DNA of 64,000 bases from Hippophae tibetana (Eukaryota; Streptophyta; Magnoliopsida; Rosales; Elaeagnaceae): positions 43,438,501 through 43,502,500 of the forward strand of contig CM072802.1 in NCBI GenBank assembly GCA_037013495.1, read 5' to 3'. The notes beneath the pieces were generated by a model, which searched no databases, was not told the origin of the DNA, and worked only from the letters and a program-made list of their open reading frames with translations. The position numbers and the translations under genes were made by a program. This document shows, piece after piece, positions 58,391 to 64,000 of the stretch (within the stretch, counting starts at the first letter, position 1; every line of letters begins with the position of its first letter).

Positions 58391-58797
58391 TTGGTTAGTA
58401 ACGGAGATGAGTGTTGGATTTAGGGTTATAAATAAAGTCCTCCTTCAAAATTTGTAAACATCCTAAAATTTGTAAATTTTTCTCTCTTTTGTAAGGGTAA
58501 TTGATTAGTTCATTTTTTTTCCAATTAGTTGTAATTTTAGAGTTCATCCATTTGGAGATAGTGAAAGCGGTCAACGACGCCCGAGGACCTAGGTAACATT
58601 TATACCAAACCTTGTTAAATTTCTGGTGTTATTATTTTTCTACTTTAATATTTCTGTTTCAATATCTGTTTTAGTTTATTTTAGCATTATATTTCCAATA
58701 GCATTATTTTGTCGGGTTAATTTGAGTTCTATTCATTTAAATCATAAGTGAATAGTAACTACTTAGAATAGGGAAAATATATCCGATTTTCCCAACA
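58391..58797 (+). repeat. 5' LTR of Ty1/copia element (5'-truncated)
   Basis: Matches the 3' LTR (63001-63448) from TTGGTTAG onward with roughly 30 differences by eye over about 405 bp, but the first ~43 bp (TGTTATATAGC...) are missing. TATA box TATAAATAAA at 58427. Ends TTTTCCCAACA and is followed by the PBS. Confidence 0.85.
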
Positions 58798-58799
58798 AT

Positions 58800-58811
58800 T
58801 GGTATCAGAGT
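58800..58811 (+). other. Primer binding site (initiator tRNA-Met)
   Basis: TGGTATCAGAGT directly after the 5' LTR is complementary to the 3' end of initiator tRNA-Met apart from the last base (usually C). It primes minus-strand DNA synthesis. Confidence 0.85.
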
Positions 58812-58903
58812 TGAAGGTTTCTACCTAGGCATTTGTTTGTATTCCGTTTGTTTGCTATTGGAATATAGTTGATAGTTGTTGTAATTTGAAGTAATTTGAA
58901 GAA

Positions 58904-59690
58904 ATGGTAGAAGAAAAATTTCTTTCAAACAAAGGCCAGTCATCCACGTCAAACAGAACTATGGTGATGAATGCAAGGTTCGAGGTGGAGAAGTTTGATG
59001 GAACTGGTCATTTCGGCATGTGGCAAGGCGAAGCTCTATTTCAACAAGGTCTAGACATCGCCATTGAAGAAGAGAAACCAGATGGAGCAGATGAAGTAGA
59101 GTGGAAAAATATCAACCGATTGACATGTGGTACAATTTGTTCGTGTCTCTCAAGAGAACAAAAATACACGTTCATGAAGGAGACATCTGCAAGTAAGTTG
59201 TGGAAGGCGTTGGAGAACAAGTTCATGAAAAAGAGTAGACAAAATCGGCTCTATTTGAAGAAGAAGTTGTTCTGATTTGAATACCTTCCAGGTACTACAA
59301 TAAACAACCACATTACTACTTTTAATCAATTAGTAGCAGATTTGTTAAATATGGATGAAACTTTTAAAGATGAAGATTTAGCCTTGATGTTGTTAGCCTC
59401 CCTTCCTGATGAGTTTGATCATCTTATTATGAGCTTACTCATTGGGAAGGATAAAGTGTCTTTTGAGGAAGTTTGTATTGCTTTGTATAGTTATGAAATT
59501 AGAAAGAAAGATAAAAGAGAAAGTAGGAATGAAGTAGCAGAGGCATTGTCTATAAGAGGACGTCCGCAAACACAACAAAAAGGAAGGAGAGGTAGATCTC
59601 TATAAAAAGGAAGACTTGGTAAAGATGAATTTGCTTTTTGTCATGAGAAAGGCCATTGGAAGAAAACTTGTCTGAAGCTGCAAAAGAAAG
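58904..59690 (+). pseudogene. Ty1/copia gag
   Basis: The ATG at 58904 opens MVEEKFLSNKGQSST, followed by the UBN2-type gag core: ARFEVEKFDGTGHFGMWQ, SASKLWKALENKFM, then after a stop YLPGTTINNHITTF and LLASLPDEFDHLIM. Gag builds the virus-like particle. Stops at 59273 (TGA, where the family has Arg) and 59603 (TAA). The zinc knuckle near 59630 reads FAFCHEKGHWKKTC: the first cysteine of CX2CX4HX4C is lost. It is in the same frame as the protease that follows. Confidence 0.88.
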
Positions 59691-59698
59691 GAAAAGCT

Positions 59699-62600
59699 GT
59701 GCAATCTGATGCATGTGTAGTTGAAAGCAATTCAAATTCATATTTTGCATTGGTTGGTTCGTCAACAACATCTCATCCTGGTGATTGGATTTTTGATTCA
59801 GGATGTACTTTCCATATGTCTCCTAATAATGAGTGGTTCTTTAACTTTGAAGAACTAGACGGTAGAGTTGTTTTCATGGGTAATGATTATCCATGCAAAG
59901 TTTTGGGAATCGATACAATTCGTTTGAAGAATCAAGATGGTTCAACCAGGGTCTTGACAGATGTTCATTATGTTCTAGATATGAAGAAGAATCTCATTGC
60001 TGTGGGAGTCTTAGAATCAAAAGGCTTTACTGTGACCATACAAAATGGGGCATTGAAGGTTACTTCTGGAGCACTTGTGGCGATGAAAGGTGTTCGAAAG
60101 AATAACTTGTACTACTACCTTGGTAGTACGATTATTGGGACAACATCAGTAGTAATTTTAGAGGAAGAAAGAGATTTAGAAACTACCAAGCTGTGGCATA
60201 TACGTTTGGGACATGCTGGTGAAAAATATTTGCAAATTCTAGTAAAGCAAGACCTGTTAAAAGGTGCGAGAATCGACAAGATGGAATTCTGTGAGCATTG
60301 TGTATTGGGGAAGCAGAAAAGAGTAAGCTTTGGCACTGCTCTCCATAATACAAAGGGAATTTTGGAGTACATCCATACTGATGTATGGGGGACAACAAGA
60401 ACTCCAACCATGAGTGGCAAACATTATTATGTCACTTTCGTTGATGACTTCTCCAAAAGGGTTTAGGTGTATCTCATGAAGAAGAAGGATGAAGTGTTGG
60501 GGATTTTTCTCAAGTGGAAGAAGATGATCGAGACTCAAACTGGTAAAAAGATCAAGCGTCTGAGGTCTGATAATGGTACTGAGTACACAACAATCCATTT
60601 ATGAAATTTTGTGAAGAAGAAGGGATAGTGCGACACTTCACTATTTGAAAAACACCACAACAAAACGGAGTTGCAGAACGTATGAACCAGACTTTGCTAC
60701 AAAAGGTTCGATGTATGTTGTCAAATGCTAGTTTAGGCAAGCAGTATTGGGCTGAGGCTGTGACATATGTATGTCATCTCATCAACCGTCTACCATCGTC
60801 TGCTCTTGAAGGAAAAATGCATATGGAGGTATGGTCTGGAAAACCTGCTAGAGATTACGATTTCTTACATGTGTTTGGTTCAATTGCATACTACCATGTA
60901 ACAGAATCAAAGTTGGACCCAAGAGCCAAGAAAGCCATTTTTTTGGGGATCCCTTCTGGTTCTAAGGGATATCGACTATGGTGCCTTGAAACGAAAAAGA
61001 TAATCTTTAGCAGAGATGTTACCTTTGATGAATCTACATTGTTGAGAAACGTAACTAAGAAGATGGATGGCATTTTAGAGCAGGTGGAGCAAACTCTGAA
61101 ACAAGTAGAGTTTGAAAGATTTTTTTTTAATCTAGTTAGTGAAGATAAGACAAAAGTTGATCCTCCATTGACAGATGATGAATCAGATGAAGAGGTTTTA
61201 ACCCAAGAACCTCCACAGCAACAAGAAGAAACTGCAGTTGATAGGCCACGACGACAAAATGTCAAGGTACCTGCTCGATACAAGGATTTTGAAGACCTAC
61301 CTGTTCAGTTTAAGAATACGGTGGCCTATGCACTTTCAGTTGTGCATGATGATGTTCCTTCCATATATAAAGAAGCAATCAGAAGCCCTGAAATTGAAAG
61401 ATGGAAGGAAGCCATGGATGAAGAACTTCTGTCCCTTCAGAAGAATAAAACATAGAAGTTGACACAACTACCTAAGGGCAAGAAGGCAATTGGATGCAAA
61501 TGGGTGTATGCAAAGAAATATGGATTTTCTAACAAAGATGGTATTCGCTACAAGGCAAGGTTGGTGGCTAAGGGCTACGCTCAGAAGGAAGGAATCAATT
61601 ATAATGAGGTATTTTCTCCAGTTGTAAAACATTCCTCCATTACAATTTTGTTGGCCTTGGTAGCACAGTTCGATTTGGAACTGGTTCAACTTGATGTGAA
61701 AACCGCATTTCTACACGGTGACTTAGAAGAGGAAATCTATATGTCTCAGTCAGAAGGGTTTAATTTTGCTGGTAAAGAGAATTGGGTTTGTAAGCTGAAC
61801 AAATCATTGTATGGATTGAAGCAGTCTCTAAGGCAGTGGTACAAACGATTTGATCAGTTTATGTTGCAGCAGAAGTACACCAGAAGCACACATGATCATT
61901 GTGTGTATTTTTGCAAGCTACAAAATGAGTCTTTCGTCTATCTCCTATTGTACGTCGATGATATGTTGATTGCATCCAAGAGCCAAACAGAAATTGAGAA
62001 GTTGAAGGCTCGACTAAGTCAAGAGTTTGAGAAGAAAGATTTGGGAGAAGCCAAGAAGATTCTCGGTATGGAGATAAGAAGAGACAGGAAGAAGGGGAAG
62101 CTTAGTTTGACCCAGAGTCAATATTTGAAGCGGATAGTACAACGTTTTGGTATGAATGAACAGACAAAACCTGTAAGTACTCCGCTAGTTCCTCAATTCA
62201 AGCTTAGTGCTCAATTATCTCCTAAGAATGATGTAGAACGAGAATATATGGCAAAGGTACCATATGTAAATGCAGTTGGTAGCTTGATGTATGCAATGAT
62301 GTGTACAAGATCTGACCTTTCACATGCAGTTGGTGTTGTAAGTAGGTACATGCATGATCCTGGTAAAGGACATTAGTTGGCTGCGAAATGGATTCTACGG
62401 TATATTATAAATACTATAGATGTTGGTTTAGTATTTTAGCAGGATAATACCATTGGTCAATGTGCAGTCGGATATTGTGATTCTGACTATGCAGAAGATT
62501 TAGATAAGCGTAGGTCAACTACTAGTTATGTGTTTACTCTTGCTAGAGCACCAGTTAGTTGGAAGTCTACCTTGTAGTCTACAGTTGTTTTGTCTACTAT

Positions 62601-62928
62601 AGAGGCAGAGTATATGAAAGTTACAGAGGTTGTGAAGGAAGCTATTTGGTTACAAGGTTTGCTTAAAGACTTGGGAGTTGGTCAAAAACATATTAAGATG
62701 TTTTGTGATAGTCAGAATGCTATTCATTTAGCAAAGAACCAAGTCTACCATGAACGTATAAAACACATTGACGTTCGTTATCATTTTGTGCAAGAGATTA
62801 TTGAAAAAGGTGGAGTACTAGTTCAGAAGATTAGTACGATAGAGAATCCCGCAGTTATGATGACCAAGGTGGTAACAACAATCAAGTTCAAACATTGTCT
62901 GGACTTGATTAACATCCTGCAAATCTAA
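59699..62928 (+). pseudogene. Ty1/copia pol (PR-IN-RT-RNase H)
   Basis: Order PR, IN, RT, RNase H is diagnostic for Ty1/copia. Protease DSG in WIFDSGCTFHMSP (59785). Integrase HHCC (LWHIRLGHAG ... CEHCVLGKQ, 60190-60315) and catalytic residues in HTDVWG, RSDNGTEY and QQNGVAERMN. RT 61459-62376 with KARLVAKGYAQKEGINYNEV, LYGLKQS and intact LLLYVDDMLIASKS. RNase H with [34 protein letters not shown]. Breaks: TAG 60464, frameshift near 60590, TGA 60646, TAG 61453, TAG 62374, TAG 62437, TAG 62575. Most breaks replace family Trp, Arg or Gln codons, as expected from C-to-T decay of methylated DNA. Confidence 0.93.
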
Positions 62929-62987
62929 ATTGGCACTAGCATCGCTGATCTAGTAATTGAAGAAATCATTTAAAATCACTAAGTCGT

Positions 62988-63000
62988 TAGGGTGGAGATT
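62988..63000 (+). other. Polypurine tract
   Basis: AGGGTGGAGATT directly before the TGTTATATAGC start of the 3' LTR, the usual copia primer for plus-strand synthesis. Confidence 0.75.
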
Positions 63001-63448
63001 TGTTATATAGCTCCTTAGTGAGAAAATTAGAAAAGTCTCACATTGGTTAGGAATTGAGATGAGTGTTGGATTTGGGGCTATAAATAAAGCCCTCCTTCAC
63101 CATTTTTAAACATCCCAAATTTTTTAAATCTTCCTCTCTTTTGTAAGGGTAATTGATCAGCTCAATTTTGCCTAATTAGTTATAATTTTGGAGTTCATCC
63201 ATTTGGAGATAGTGGAAGTGGTCAACGACCCCCGAGGACCTAGGTAACATTTATACCGAACCTCGTTAAATTTCTGGTGTTATTATTTTTCTGCTTTAAT
63301 ATTTCTGTTTCAATATCTGTTTTAGTTTATTTTAGCATTATATTTTCAATTGCATTATTTTGTCGGGTTAGTTTGAGTTCTATTCATTTAAATCATAAGT
63401 GAATAGTAACTACTTAAAATAGGAAAAATATACCTGATTTTCCCAACA
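63001..63448 (+). repeat. 3' LTR of Ty1/copia element
   Basis: Complete 448-bp LTR from TGTTATATAGC to TTTTCCCAACA. TATA box TATAAATAAA at 63079. Divergence from the 5' copy indicates an old insertion. The bases after it (ACATA) have no matching partner before the truncated 5' LTR. Confidence 0.9.
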
Positions 63449-64000
63449 ACATAACATCACGTCTTATTAATTATCCTCTTAAGATTATAGGAAAAAGACA
63501 TGACGATGGATTTTGGAAGCTTTAATTGAAAAATGAGTAACATAATCATATAACTTCAAGTGATGTGTCTCATCATCAAAATTCTCCAAAACTATCAAAG
63601 AAACAAATTTTTAGTATTGAAGAAGAGACAAAGTATACAATACCACCTCGCTAAATTCTTTCTTCTCTTCGCCAAAAAATTCCAACATTTTAAGAAATGT
63701 CTAAGACTATTTATAATACAAAGGGCAAGATTCAACAAGAGAATTCTGCTGATCATACTATGATTCAAGTTTTATTTGAGAAACTTGTTTAGGGAATTTC
63801 ATAAGATCAACATGGTTTCTTTTCACATTTATTTTTTGAACATTCAGATCTCAATCACATTCCCAAAAATTCATCCAACTTTCATTGTGATGGATTGTAC
63901 TTATAAGATAAATAAGTATAAGATATCTAAGCTCTAATAAAGAATTAGCTAGTATTGATAAATGCTATAAGTATTGTCTTTCCTACTAACATAAATCTTT
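63449..64000 (+). pseudogene. MULE/FAR1-like transposase, continuation
   Basis: One frame reads ITSRLINYPLKIIGKRHDDG, FWKL stop, then NHITSSDVSHHQ, LSKKQIFSIEEETKY, PPR stop ILSSLRQKIPTF stop EMSKTIYNTKGKIQQENSAD, HTMIQVLFEKL, and HGFFSHLFFEHSDLNHI, DGLYL. This is the region leading into the MULE transposase domain of plant FAR1-like/Mutator proteins. At least six in-frame stops. It continues from 58390 across the copia insertion and runs off the window edge. Confidence 0.75.

Noticed and set aside
60115-61283. Minus-strand open frames over the copia pol
   Set aside because: Shadows of the plus-strand polyprotein.
1-64000. CRISPR arrays, tRNA, rRNA, bacterial-type operons
   Set aside because: No regularly spaced repeats with spacers, no tRNA cloverleaf or rRNA sequence noticed by eye; the content is that of a plant nuclear genome. 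A tRNA scan would be needed to exclude a single tRNA gene.

Overview
The window is a piece of nuclear DNA from a flowering plant, most likely a eudicot. It is very AT-rich and gene-poor and consists largely of transposable-element remains at many stages of decay. The species cannot be read from the sequence. The only gene that looks intact is a three-exon xyloglucan endotransglucosylase/hydrolase (XTH) on the minus strand (51611-53598), with consensus splice sites, a TATA box and a G-box. No rRNA, tRNA, operon-type or CRISPR feature was seen.

Layout. 1-2058: 3' half of a Ty3/gypsy chromovirus (RNase H, integrase, chromodomain, 3' LTR). 2837-3860 (-): Ty1/copia fragment. 4060-5310 (+): reverse transcriptase/RNase H relic resembling an endogenous caulimovirid. 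5684-6212: diverged tandem duplication. 6536-34450: a field of Ty3/gypsy relics, nearly all on the minus strand. These include Tat-type protease and gag pieces, several copies of an Athila-like family with long TGATG...CATCA LTRs, its gag, and a second ORF resembling the putative plant transposon protein domain. A segment of about 4.5-5.4 kb occurs twice (7030-11560 and 29060-34450). A hAT transposase relic lies at 24415-25650 (+).

36030-45210 is a nested stack. A SIRE-type copia relic is interrupted by an Athila-like LTR, which is interrupted by a CACTA element (TNP2 and TnpA relics on the minus strand). The CACTA is in turn interrupted by a 2210-bp insertion with a perfect 5-bp target duplication. 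That insertion is one complete LTR, a primer-binding-site stub, and then an inverted copy of the first third of a kilobase of the same LTR. It looks like an aberrant, palindromic reverse-transcription product that was nevertheless integrated, and it is the most unusual structure here.

45785-49155 (+): 5'-truncated L1-type LINE. 49156-51600 and 54150-57030: AT-rich DNA with little recognisable content. 57042-57466: hAT-type MITE with a perfect 8-bp target duplication. 58113-64000: a MULE/FAR1-like coding relic split by a nearly complete Ty1/copia element (58391-63448) that has both LTRs, a PBS and a gag-pol with eight in-frame stops and one frameshift.

Many retroelement boundaries in 7-34 kb were placed by eye from homology between copies inside the window and are approximate; confidence values reflect this.
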